43,715 nt of DNA. Origin: Acidimicrobiales bacterium. Its GTDB lineage: Bacteria; Actinomycetota; Acidimicrobiia; Acidimicrobiales; UBA8190. This document shows, one piece after another, positions 1 to 8,201 of this stretch. The stretch spans positions 1 to 43,715 of the forward strand of contig DATKSK010000044.1 in assembly GCA_035531755.1 (NCBI GenBank), in the 5' to 3' direction. Within the stretch, counting starts at the first letter, position 1, and every line of letters begins with the position of its first letter. The notes beneath the pieces are model-generated. The model saw only the letters and a program-made list of their open reading frames with translations. It ran no database searches and was not told the DNA's origin. Both the position numbers and the translations under genes were made by a program.

Positions 1-380
<380 letters not shown>

Positions 381-474
381 CCGACCAGTCTGCCAGGTCG
401 ACGGCCGTTTGCGGGCCGGCCCCCCACCTGCCCCGCATCCCACCGTGTCGCCCGTCGCCGACCACCCCCCTCGA

Positions 475-480
475 TAGGGT
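475..480 (+). promoter_or_regulatory. -10 element of leaderless xseA promoter
   Basis: TAGGGT lies seven bases before the xseA ATG at 488, so transcription would begin at or next to the start codon. No Shine-Dalgarno is present. The same geometry recurs at many genes in this window. Confidence 0.55.
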
Positions 481-487
481 GGCGGCC

Positions 488-1864
488 ATGGAGACATCGG
501 ACGGTCGGCTCCCCCTGGAGGAACGACCCGACGCGCTGTCCATCGCCGCCCTCTACCGTCATGTCCAGGCCGCCATCGGCGCGGCGTTCCCACGGGGCCA
601 CCCCCAGTGGGTGCGCGGCGAGATCCAGAGCATCACCGATCGCACGGGGCACTGCTACATGGACTTGGTCGACCCCGACGCGCAACGCGGCCGCGACACC
701 CCCGTGCTCAAGGTCAACTGCTGGGGCCGGACCTGGGGCCCGCTCAAGGCCGCGCTCGGCAGGCAAGGCGTCGTCCTCGAGCCCGGAATGGTGGTGTCGT
801 TGCGGGGCCGCGTCGAGTTCTACCCGCCCAAGGGCCAGGTCAACTTCATCGCATCCGACGTCGATGTCACCGCGCTCCTGGGCCGGCTCGCGGCGCGCCG
901 GGCCGCTCTGCTGCAGGCGCTCGAGGCCGAGGGCCTGTTGCGCCGGAACCAGTCCCTTCCCGTACCCGCCGTGCCCCTGCGGGTCGCCCTCGTGGCCAGC
1001 CGCGGCTCGGAGGGGTACAACGACTTCGTCGGTCAGCTGGTGGGGTCGGGGCTGGCGTTCTCGGTCGTCCTCTACGGCGCCAACGTCCAGGGCACGGGGG
1101 CGCCGGCGTCGGTGGCGAGGGCACTGCACGGCGCCTCGGGGTCGGGGTGCGACCTGGCCGTGCTGGTGCGCGGGGGCGGCTCGCGCGGGGACCTCGCCGC
1201 CTTCGACGCCGAGCTCGTGGCCCGCGCCGTGGCCACCATGGCGGTCCCGCTGTGGACGGGCATCGGGCACACCGGCGACCAGTCCGTCGCCGACATCGTC
1301 GCCAACCGGGCGTTCGTGACGCCGACGGCGTGCGGGCAGGAGCTCGCCCGCCTCGTGCGCGAGTGGTGGGAGTCGGTCGTCGGGTCGGGCGCGCGCATCG
1401 CACGGTCGGCCGGCGCGGTCGTCGACGCCGCGGCCGGGCGTGACAGGAGCGCGCGCCTGCGGCTGGGCAGCGCCACTCGCAGCCAGCTGCACCGGCACGC
1501 CGAGCGCCTGCAGTCGCGCGTCGGCACCGTCACCACCCAGGCGCGCCGCCAGCTCGACACCGCCGGTGCATCGGTCGACCGCCGGGCCGCGCGCCTCGGC
1601 CCGTGCGCGCTCGGCCAGCTCGACCGCCAACAGGACCGGACCGTCACCTGGCGCCGTCTCCTGGCCGCCTACGACATCGAACGGCAGCTCGAGCGCGGCT
1701 ACACCATCACGGTGCGGCCCGACGGCCACGTCGTGCGGTCGGTGAACGAGCTGCAAAGGGGTGCGGTGGTGATCACGAGGTTCGCCGACGGCCGGGCGCG
1801 CTCGGCGGTGGAGTCCGTCGAGGCCACTGGGTCGCACGACTCGACGCACGAGGAGATCGGATGA
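488..1864 (+). CDS. xseA: Exodeoxyribonuclease VII large subunit
   Basis: 458 aa, close to the E. coli XseA length. It is the catalytic subunit of exonuclease VII, which degrades single-stranded DNA to oligonucleotides and works with several XseB copies. An N-terminal OB-fold (about residues 15-115, with WVRGEIQS) precedes the catalytic domain, which carries RGGGSRGDLAAFD, GIGHTGDQSVADIVANRAF and TPTACGQ. A charged helical C-terminal part follows. The ATG at 488 is chosen because a -10-like TAGGGT ends at 480 and because the reading frame upstream runs through the RNase P RNA. Its TGA overlaps the xseB ATG (ATGA), which implies coupled translation. Confidence 0.95.
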   Translation: METSDGRLPLEERPDALSIAALYRHVQAAIGAAFPRGHPQWVRGEIQSITDRTGHCYMDLVDPDAQRGRDTPVLKVNCWGRTWGPLKAALGRQGVVLEPGMVVSLRGRVEFYPPKGQVNFIASDVDVTALLGRLAARRAALLQALEAEGLLRRNQSLPVPAVPLRVALVASRGSEGYNDFVGQLVGSGLAFSVVLYGANVQGTGAPASVARALHGASGSGCDLAVLVRGGGSRGDLAAFDAELVARAVATMAVPLWTGIGHTGDQSVADIVANRAFVTPTACGQELARLVREWWESVVGSGARIARSAGAVVDAAAGRDRSARLRLGSATRSQLHRHAERLQSRVGTVTTQARRQLDTAGASVDRRAARLGPCALGQLDRQQDRTVTWRRLLAAYDIERQLERGYTITVRPDGHVVRSVNELQRGAVVITRFADGRARSAVESVEATGSHDSTHEEIG

Positions 1865-2232
1865 GCACAGACGGACGCGACCACGCCGGGACCGATGCTG
1901 AGCCCCCCGTCGGGGAGCTCAGCTACACCGCCGCCAGTCGGGAGCTCGACGGCATCGTGGAGTTCTTCGAGAAGAGCGAGGTCGACGTCGACCAACTGGT
2001 CGCCCGGCTCGAGCGGGCGACCGCCATCGTGGACGAGCTCGACCGGCGCATCCGGCGCACCCGTGCCCAGGTCGAAGAGCTCGTCCCCAAGCTCGAGGCC
2101 GTCGGCCGCGCCGCCGACGAGGGCCGTCCCGGGCCCGAGGATCCCGGCCCGGCCGGCGCCGACGCCGGCGCCGGCGACGAGGACGAGGACGAGGACGAGG
2201 GCGACGTCGAGGGGGAGCAGCTGCCGTTCTGA
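1861..2232 (+). CDS. xseB: Exodeoxyribonuclease VII small subunit
   Basis: 123 aa. The XseB core (about residues 15-75) has LSYTAASRELDGIVEFFE, then VDVDQLVARLERA and a helix that in the family assembles onto the long XseA helix. The C-terminus is extended by an Ala/Gly/Pro-rich linker and a strongly acidic run (alternating Asp and Glu) ending in EGEQLPF. This makes it longer than the usual 70-80 residues. Acidic tails ending near LPF are common in actinobacterial XseB. The start overlaps the xseA stop as ATGA. Confidence 0.93.
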   Translation: MSTDGRDHAGTDAEPPVGELSYTAASRELDGIVEFFEKSEVDVDQLVARLERATAIVDELDRRIRRTRAQVEELVPKLEAVGRAADEGRPGPEDPGPAGADAGAGDEDEDEDEGDVEGEQLPF

Positions 2233-2266
2233 GCATCGTGTGGGCGGCGGGTCCGCCGACGGGCCG

Positions 2267-3613
2267 TCAGGCGGCGGCCAACCCCACCGGCAGCTCGGCG
2301 AGGCCGCGCAGCGTGATGGCGTCGCGGTAGGCGACGTCGTCGCCACGCAGCTCGATGGCGGCGAAGCGCGTGAGGAGGCGGCTGAAACAGACCTGTCCCT
2401 CCAGGCGGGCGAGGGATGCGCCGAGGCAGAAGTGGATGCCACTGCCGAAGCTCATCGGCGGCCCCTCGTCGCGTCGCAGGTCGAGGCGCTCGGGGTCACG
2501 GAAGCGCCGAGGATCACGGTTGGCCGCTCCCAACAGCGTCATGACGTTCTCACCCGCACGGATCGTCTGGCCTGCCATTTCGACGTCGCGAGTGGCCGTG
2601 CGGCCGTCGAGCTGCACCGGGCTGTCCCACCGCAGGAGCTCCTCCACCGCACGCTGCACGGCGGTGGCGTCGTCGACCCACGACCGCAGGCCGGAGAGCT
2701 CGTCGGGGTGGCGCAGCAGCGCCAAGAGGCCGTTGCCGATCAGGTTGGTGGTGGTCTCGAAGCCGGCCGCGAACAGCAGGATGGCGGTCGAGACGACCTC
2801 GTCCTCGGTGAGGCGGTCCGAGCCGTCGGACACGGCGATGAGCTCTGACAGCAGGTCGCCCGCGGGCCGCCGCCGGCGCTCGGCGACGAGGTCCCGGAAG
2901 TAGTCCTCCATGGTGATGCGCGACGCCCGGGCGCCGCGCAGGTCCTCGAGCCCCGACATGGGCTCGAGGATCACCGTCGCCGCCCGCACGAGGCCCTGGA
3001 ACCGGGCGCGGTCGGCGACCGGCACGCCGAGCAGCTCACCGATCACCGCCACCGGGAGCGGGAAGGCGAGCTCCTTCATCACGTCGACGGCGTCACCCCC
3101 GGCACCGCGTTCGGCCATCGTGTCGAGCAGGCCGTCGCACAGGGCGATCACGCCCGGTCGCAGCGCTTCGACCGTGTTCGGGGTGAAGGCCCGGGCGACC
3201 AGGCCGCGCAGGCGGGTGTGATCCGGAGGATTGAGGGTCAGCATCGACTGCCGGCGTCCGAAGAACTCGGTGAAGTCCGCGATCTCCTCGGCCGGGATCC
3301 CCCACCGGGCGGTGCGCATGCGGATCAGCTCGTCGTGGTCGGACTCCTTGCCGAAATGCGGGACCCGCAGCACCTGCTGGCAGTCCGCATAGCGGGTGAC
3401 GATCCAGCTCCCGATGCTCGACCGGAAGATCGGCGCGTGCTCCCGGATGCGGGCGTAGCGGGGGTAGGGATCGGCGCGCCCCGCCGGCGTGGCGAGCAGC
3501 GCCACGAGCTCGGCGTCGAGGTCGACGGGCCCGGCGACCGTCGGACGGTCGGCGGCGGGCCCGTCCGCGACGACAGGCCCGGCCGGGGCGAGGGGGGCGA
3601 CGGGGTCGGCCAT
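2267..3613 (-). CDS. Cytochrome P450
   Basis: 448 aa soluble bacterial P450, a haem monooxygenase that needs a ferredoxin and reductase. Visible motifs are the oxygen-activating I-helix AGFETT (283-288), the K-helix E325-L-L-R328, and the haem loop FGSGIHFCLG (389-398) with Cys396 as the iron ligand. No membrane anchor is present. It starts three bases after the stop of the acyl-CoA synthetase and is therefore probably cotranscribed with it, which suggests a lipid, sterol or other hydrophobic CoA-activated substrate, but the substrate cannot be read from sequence. No ferredoxin gene is adjacent. A ferredoxin-type reductase lies at 6984. It is convergent with xseB across 34 bases. Confidence 0.93.
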   Translation of the reverse strand: MADPVAPLAPAGPVVADGPAADRPTVAGPVDLDAELVALLATPAGRADPYPRYARIREHAPIFRSSIGSWIVTRYADCQQVLRVPHFGKESDHDELIRMRTARWGIPAEEIADFTEFFGRRQSMLTLNPPDHTRLRGLVARAFTPNTVEALRPGVIALCDGLLDTMAERGAGGDAVDVMKELAFPLPVAVIGELLGVPVADRARFQGLVRAATVILEPMSGLEDLRGARASRITMEDYFRDLVAERRRRPAGDLLSELIAVSDGSDRLTEDEVVSTAILLFAAGFETTTNLIGNGLLALLRHPDELSGLRSWVDDATAVQRAVEELLRWDSPVQLDGRTATRDVEMAGQTIRAGENVMTLLGAANRDPRRFRDPERLDLRRDEGPPMSFGSGIHFCLGASLARLEGQVCFSRLLTRFAAIELRGDDVAYRDAITLRGLAELPVGLAAA

Positions 3614-3616
3614 GGT

Positions 3617-5218
3617 TCAGTGGATCCGACGTTCGCGGTCGCGCCAGTAGGGCTCGCGCAGCTCGCGCTTGAGGACCTTGCCCGACGGGTTGCGCGGCAG
3701 GGTGTCGACGACGTCCACCGAGGTGGGGCACTTGTAGTGCGCCAGGCGCTCCCGGCAGAAGGCGATCACCGCCGCCTCGTCGAGGGTCGCGCCCGGGGCG
3801 GCCACGCAGACGGCCTTCACGGTCTCGCCCCACGTGTCGTCGGGGACGCCGATCACCGCGGCGTCGGCGACCCCCGGCGCGGCGAGCAGCACGTTCTCCA
3901 CCTCGGCGGGGTAGATGTTCTCGCCGCCGGACACCACCATGTCCTTGATGCGGTCGTGCAGGAAGAGGTAGCCCTCGTCGTCGAGGTACCCGGCGTCACC
4001 GGTGCGCAACCAGCCGTCGTCGCCGATGGTGCGGGCCGTCTCCTCGGGCTTGTCCCAGTACCCGAGCATGTTGAAGCCCGAGCGGGTGCGGATCTCGCCC
4101 ACCGCGCCCGCCGGCACCTCGGCCCCGGTGTCGGGGTCCACGACCTGCAGCTCGACGCCGGGCAAGGGCTTGCCCGCGGCGCGCAACAGGTGACGACGAG
4201 GGCCGGCCGGGTCATGGTCGTCCTGGGCCAGGCGGACGATGGCGCCCGTCGTCTCGGTCATGCCGTAGACCTGGGCGAAACGGCACCCCAGGACGTCGAT
4301 GCAGCGCGCCAGGACGTCCTCGGCGATGGGGGAGGCGCCGTAGTAGACGGTGTCGAGGCTCGACAGGTCGGCCTCGGCGACGGCCGGCGTGGCCAGGAGC
4401 AGCATCAGCACCGCCGGCACGAGGAAGGCGTGCGTGATGCGCTCGGCGGCGACGAGGCGCAGCAGCTCGACCGGGTCCATGTCGCGCAGGATGACCGACG
4501 TGCCGCCGCGCGACATCCCGCTCAACGCCCATCCCGAGCCCCCGATGTGGAACAGCGGCATGGCCACCAGGCTCACGGTCCGGTCGTCGATCTCGAAGGC
4601 CTCCCCGGCGGCCTGCTCGAGCATGCACCGGATGTTGGCGTTGGCGAGCATCACGCCCTTGGGGAGCCCGGTGGTGCCCGACGTGTACAGCTGCATGGCC
4701 ACGTCCTGCGGTCCGCCCTCGTAGCCGGGGTCGGCCGCGGGCCGGTCGGCTCCCCAGTCCTCGTAGCCGACGCGGCGAGCCAGGTCGGAGGCGCCGCCGA
4801 TGTCGGCGTCGGCCTTGGGGTCGCCGAGGACGACCACGCGCGACACCGAGGGGAGGCCGCTGTGCATGCCGGCCAGGCATGGCACGAGCTCGGGGTGGAC
4901 GACCAGCACGGTGGCGCGTGAGTCGTCGATGACGGCGGCCATCTCGGGTGGTGCGAGGCGCCAGTTGACGGCGACGTTGACCGCGCCGGTCAGGGCCCCG
5001 CCGAAGAGGACCTCGAAGTACTCGAGCCCGTTGCGATCGAGGAAGGCGACCCGGTCGCCGGGCCCGACCCCGTCGGCCTGCAGCGCCTGGGCCACACGGC
5101 AGGCCTGGTCGTGGTGCTGTGCCCACGTGACGGTCCTGTCGCCGAACCGGAACATGGGCCGCTCGGCGTGCTCGGCCACGTTTGCCCGGAACATGCCGGC
5201 CACGCTGGAGTGTCGCAC
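3617..5218 (-). CDS. Acyl-CoA synthetase (AMP-forming, FadD-like)
   Basis: 533 aa ANL-family ligase that activates a carboxylic acid to acyl-AMP and then acyl-CoA. Motifs: P-loop YTSGTTGLPKG (178-188), YGMTET (318-323), GWLRTGD (402-408), hinge HDRIKDMVVSGGENIYPAE (421-439) and the C-terminal PSGK with catalytic Lys514. The start is GTG at 5218 because GGGGAGGGGGAG lies just upstream. The open frame upstream of it is antisense to the MBL hydrolase gene and is not real. A -10-like TACAGT at 5274-5269 would give an mRNA leader of about 45 bases. It heads an operon with the P450. The substrate (fatty acid, sterol side chain or aromatic acid) is unresolved. Confidence 0.9.
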   Translation of the reverse strand: MRHSSVAGMFRANVAEHAERPMFRFGDRTVTWAQHHDQACRVAQALQADGVGPGDRVAFLDRNGLEYFEVLFGGALTGAVNVAVNWRLAPPEMAAVIDDSRATVLVVHPELVPCLAGMHSGLPSVSRVVVLGDPKADADIGGASDLARRVGYEDWGADRPAADPGYEGGPQDVAMQLYTSGTTGLPKGVMLANANIRCMLEQAAGEAFEIDDRTVSLVAMPLFHIGGSGWALSGMSRGGTSVILRDMDPVELLRLVAAERITHAFLVPAVLMLLLATPAVAEADLSSLDTVYYGASPIAEDVLARCIDVLGCRFAQVYGMTETTGAIVRLAQDDHDPAGPRRHLLRAAGKPLPGVELQVVDPDTGAEVPAGAVGEIRTRSGFNMLGYWDKPEETARTIGDDGWLRTGDAGYLDDEGYLFLHDRIKDMVVSGGENIYPAEVENVLLAAPGVADAAVIGVPDDTWGETVKAVCVAAPGATLDEAAVIAFCRERLAHYKCPTSVDVVDTLPRNPSGKVLKRELREPYWRDRERRIH

Positions 5219-5328
5219 GTCTCCCCCTCCCCACGAGCCGCCGGTGGCGACCACCGGGCCCGCCCCACTGTAGGGCGGGGCCATGGCGGCGTGGCACCCC
5301 GGCGAGCGGCCGGGGCCCGTCGGGCCTC

Positions 5329-5334
5329 TACCAT
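5329..5334 (+). promoter_or_regulatory. -10 element of leaderless MBL hydrolase promoter
   Basis: TACCAT lies seven bases before the ATG at 5342, with no Shine-Dalgarno between them. It is divergent from the acyl-CoA synthetase promoter. Confidence 0.5.
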
Positions 5335-5341
5335 CGGGCGC

Positions 5342-6058
5342 ATGCCGGACGACCGCCTCTACTTCCGCCAGCTGCTCTCGGGACGCGACTTCGCGCCCGG
5401 CGACCCCGTGGCGGGCCAGATGGTCAACTTCTGCTACCTGATCGGTGACCGCCAGACCGGCGAGGCCGTGGTCGTCGACCCGGCCTACGACGTCGGCGCC
5501 CTCCTCGACGTGCTCGCCGCCGACGGCATGCGGTGCACGGGTGTGCTCGCCACCCACTTCCACCCCGACCACGTCGGCGGGGACCTGATGGGCTACCGGA
5601 TCGAAGGCATCACCGACCTCCTCGCCGCCGTGCAGGCGCCCGTGCACGTGCAGCGCGACGAAGCCCCGTGGGTCGTGCGGGCCACCGGCGTGGGGGAGGG
5701 CGACCTCGTGCAGCACCACAGCGGCGACGTGGTGCGGGTGGGGGAGGTGGACATCGAGCTCGTCCACACGCCCGGCCACACGCCCGGCAGCCAGTGCTTC
5801 CACGTCGACGGGCGCCTCGTCTCGGGCGACACCCTGTTCCTCGACGGGTGCGGGCGCACCGATCTCCCCGGAGGCGACGCCGAGCAGATGTACGAGTCGC
5901 TCACCACCCGGCTGGCGCGCTTCGGGGACGACACCGTCTTGTACCCGGGGCACCTCTACTCGCCCGAGCCCTCCGCCAGCCTGGGGGACACCCGCCGGCG
6001 CAACTACGTCTTCCGTCTGCGCTCACCCGAGCAGTGGATGACGATGTTCGGCTCCTGA
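5342..6058 (+). CDS. MBL-fold metallohydrolase (glyoxalase II / ETHE1-like)
   Basis: 238 aa metallo-beta-lactamase fold protein. The metal site is complete: THFHPDH (His72, His74, Asp76, His77), His146 in HTPGHTPGS, Asp163 in SGDTLF and His204 in YPGHLY. GCGRTDLPGGD (169-179) matches the ETHE1/persulfide dioxygenase and glyoxalase II subgroup, not beta-lactamases. Hydroxyacylglutathione- or mycothiol-thioester hydrolysis, or persulfide oxidation, are the likely chemistries. No rhodanese domain is fused. It is transcribed alone, divergent from the acyl-CoA synthetase and convergent with the DUF1003 gene. Confidence 0.87.
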   Translation: MPDDRLYFRQLLSGRDFAPGDPVAGQMVNFCYLIGDRQTGEAVVVDPAYDVGALLDVLAADGMRCTGVLATHFHPDHVGGDLMGYRIEGITDLLAAVQAPVHVQRDEAPWVVRATGVGEGDLVQHHSGDVVRVGEVDIELVHTPGHTPGSQCFHVDGRLVSGDTLFLDGCGRTDLPGGDAEQMYESLTTRLARFGDDTVLYPGHLYSPEPSASLGDTRRRNYVFRLRSPEQWMTMFGS

Positions 6059-6111
6059 TCGCCCGTCGCGTGGCCCCGGGGCCCGGCCTTGGCGATGTGG
6101 GGACGGCCTCG

Positions 6112-6732
6112 TCACCCGCCGGGCGCGGGCTTGTCCAGGATGGCGAGCATCTTCTCCTGGGTGTCCACGATCGCCTTCTGACGCTCGACGATGTCGTGGG
6201 TGGACAGGTCCCGGAGGATCGCCAGGATCTTGTTCTGCCCCTCCAGGATGTCGAGCTGGTGCGTCGCCATGGCGTGCAGGGCGATCAGGGTCTCGTGGTC
6301 GGCCACGGCGCGGGCGTCGCTGGCGGTCTGCGCCCGGTTGGCGCTCACCTGCAACGAGACCATGATCGACAGCTGGGGCAGGTTGAGGATCGTGAGCAAC
6401 AGCGGCCACGGCGTCTTGTCGAACCCGACCACGTTGCCGGCGAAGAGCCACACCACGATGGACACGGTGATGAACAGAAAGACCCACATCGACCCGCAGA
6501 AGGTGTTGACGGCGTCGGCGATCTTGTCGAGGACCCGGTTGCCCCGCACCTGCCTCGACACCACCAGCTGGGGCTTGTGGAGGTGCGGGGCCCGGCGGAT
6601 GGCCTCGGCGGCCTCGGCGGCATGCTCGGCGGCCGCCGCCCCCCGCCCGGTGGTGTAGATCCCCCGGCGCACGCGGGTCGGTGGTGTCCCCGGGGCCGGG
6701 GCGTGCTCCTCGGTGGTGGCGGACTTTCCCAT
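6112..6732 (-). CDS. DUF1003 family membrane protein
   Basis: 206 aa. The DUF1003 signature is visible as RVLDKIADAVNTFCGSMWVF followed by two hydrophobic helices (about residues 83-104 and 113-134) and the downstream QVSANRAQ. The C-terminal third is a charged, probably coiled-coil segment containing DILEGQNKILAILRDLS. GGAGGAGACCGCA before the ATG at 6732 is a good ribosome binding site. The cellular role of DUF1003 proteins is not established, so no function is assigned beyond a membrane location. Confidence 0.85.
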   Translation of the reverse strand: MGKSATTEEHAPAPGTPPTRVRRGIYTTGRGAAAAEHAAEAAEAIRRAPHLHKPQLVVSRQVRGNRVLDKIADAVNTFCGSMWVFLFITVSIVVWLFAGNVVGFDKTPWPLLLTILNLPQLSIMVSLQVSANRAQTASDARAVADHETLIALHAMATHQLDILEGQNKILAILRDLSTHDIVERQKAIVDTQEKMLAILDKPAPGG

Positions 6733-6865
6733 TGCGGTCTCCTCCGGGCCGGGTCACGCCGCCGAGGGGCGGTGGACGACACCACTTCAGCACCTACGGC
6801 CCCGGCGTCGCGCCATGGCCGCCCCGGCACCGGCACCGCACGCCGCGGGCGCCGCGTACCGGGGG

Positions 6866-6940
6866 CCGCGCACCCGGGCCGCGCACCCGGGGCCGCGCAC
6901 CCGGGCCGCGCACCCGGGGCCGCGCACCCGGGGTCGCGCA
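6866..6940. repeat. Short GC-rich tandem repeat (13/14 bp units)
   Basis: Five consecutive units of CCGCGCACCCGGG(G) start at 6866, 6879, 6893, 6906 and 6920. Lengths are 13, 14, 13, 14, 14, and the array ends with a degenerate TCGCGCA. It lies in the 251-base divergent gap between the DUF1003 and reductase genes. No gene is supported in the gap. Confidence 0.8.
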
Positions 6941-6983
6941 CAGGCTGGCGCCGCCCGCCGCCCCGGTAGGGTCGTGCCCGCCC

Positions 6984-8201
6984 ATGGTGCCTGACCCGAG
7001 CTCCACCATCGCCGTCGTCGGCGCGTCCCTGGCCGGCCTGCGCGCCGCCGAGTCCCTGCGCGCCGCCGGCCACACCGGGACCATCACGCTCATCGGCGCC
7101 GAGCCGCACCTGCCGTACGACCGCCCGCCGCTGTCGAAGCAATTCTTGGCGGGCACGTGGGGCCTCGACCGGGTGCTGCTGCGGCCGGCGGACAAGATCA
7201 CCGCCCTCGGCCTCGACCTTCGCCTCGGGCACCACGCCGGCGCCCTCGACGTGGAACGGCACACCCTCGAGCTCGACGACGGCGCCGTGGTGCGGTTCGA
7301 CGGCCTCGTGCTCGCCACCGGCGCCCATCCCCGCCACCTCCGCGGGGCGCCCCCGCTCGCCGGCGTGCACACGTTGCGCACCCTGGAGGACTCCATCGAG
7401 CTCGGACGGGTGGCCGCGGTCGACGGCGCCCGCGTGGTCGTGGTCGGGGCGGGGTTCATCGGGTCCGAGGTGGCCGCCACCTGCCGGGGGCGCGGGGCGA
7501 GCGTCACCGTGGTCGAGGCGCTGCCCGAGCCGCTCGCCCGGGTGCTCGGCGTCGAGATGGGCGCGGCGTGCGCCGCCCTGCACGCCGCGCACGGCGTCGA
7601 CCTCGTGGCGGGGACGGGCGTGACGGGGTTCGAGGACGCCGGTGGGCGCGTGCGCGGCGTGCGGCTCGACGACGGACGGGTGATCGAGGCGGACGCCGTG
7701 GTCGTCGGCATCGGCGTCGTGCCCACCACGGACTGGCTCGAGGGCGCCGGGCTCGAGATCGACGACGGCGTGGTGGCGGACGCCACGCTGCATGCCGCCG
7801 ACGACGTGGTGGTCGCCGGCGACGTCGCCCGCTGGTTCGACGAGACGCTCGGCGCCCACATCCGGATCGAGCACTGGACCAACGCCGCCGAACAGGGGGC
7901 CACCGCCGCTCGGAACCTCCTCGCCGGCCGGGCCCAGGCGGCGCCGTACGTCTCGGTCCCGTATTTCTGGTCCGACCAGTACGACGTGAAGATCCAGGTC
8001 ATCGGGCACCCCGGCCCCGACGACGAGATCGCGGTGGTGGACGGGTCGACGGCCGAGCGCCGCTTCGTGGCCCTCTACGGCCGCCAGGGACGGTTCACCG
8101 CCGCCCTCGGCTTCAGCCGTCCCCGCCAGCTGATGGGCTACCGCCCCTTGCTCGAGGCGGGGGCGAGCTTCGACGAGGCTCGGGCACACCGGCCGGGCTG
8201 A
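6984..8201 (+). CDS. FAD-dependent ferredoxin-type reductase
   Basis: 405 aa pyridine-nucleotide-disulfide oxidoreductase fold without the redox Cys pair, as in ferredoxin/putidaredoxin/rubredoxin reductases (BphA4, CamA type). An N-terminal FAD Rossmann motif IAVVGASLAGLRAAESLR begins at residue 9. A second NAD(P)H-binding motif VVVVGAGFIGSEVAATCRG lies mid-protein. VVAGDVARWF contains the flavin-binding Asp, and a ferredoxin-reductase C-terminal domain follows. It likely passes NAD(P)H electrons to a ferredoxin serving a P450 or Rieske oxygenase. The P450 at 2267-3613 is a candidate partner by proximity only. The ATG at 6984 follows TAGGGT (6967-6972) by eleven bases. Its 3' end overlaps the convergent transglutaminase gene by 89 bases. 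Confidence 0.88.
   Translation: MVPDPSSTIAVVGASLAGLRAAESLRAAGHTGTITLIGAEPHLPYDRPPLSKQFLAGTWGLDRVLLRPADKITALGLDLRLGHHAGALDVERHTLELDDGAVVRFDGLVLATGAHPRHLRGAPPLAGVHTLRTLEDSIELGRVAAVDGARVVVVGAGFIGSEVAATCRGRGASVTVVEALPEPLARVLGVEMGAACAALHAAHGVDLVAGTGVTGFEDAGGRVRGVRLDDGRVIEADAVVVGIGVVPTTDWLEGAGLEIDDGVVADATLHAADDVVVAGDVARWFDETLGAHIRIEHWTNAAEQGATAARNLLAGRAQAAPYVSVPYFWSDQYDVKIQVIGHPGPDDEIAVVDGSTAERRFVALYGRQGRFTAALGFSRPRQLMGYRPLLEAGASFDEARAHRPG

Noticed and set aside
5219-5953. N-terminal extension of the acyl-CoA synthetase frame upstream of 5218
   Set aside because: It lies antisense to the MBL hydrolase gene. The ribosome binding site at GTG 5218 and the family length place the start there.
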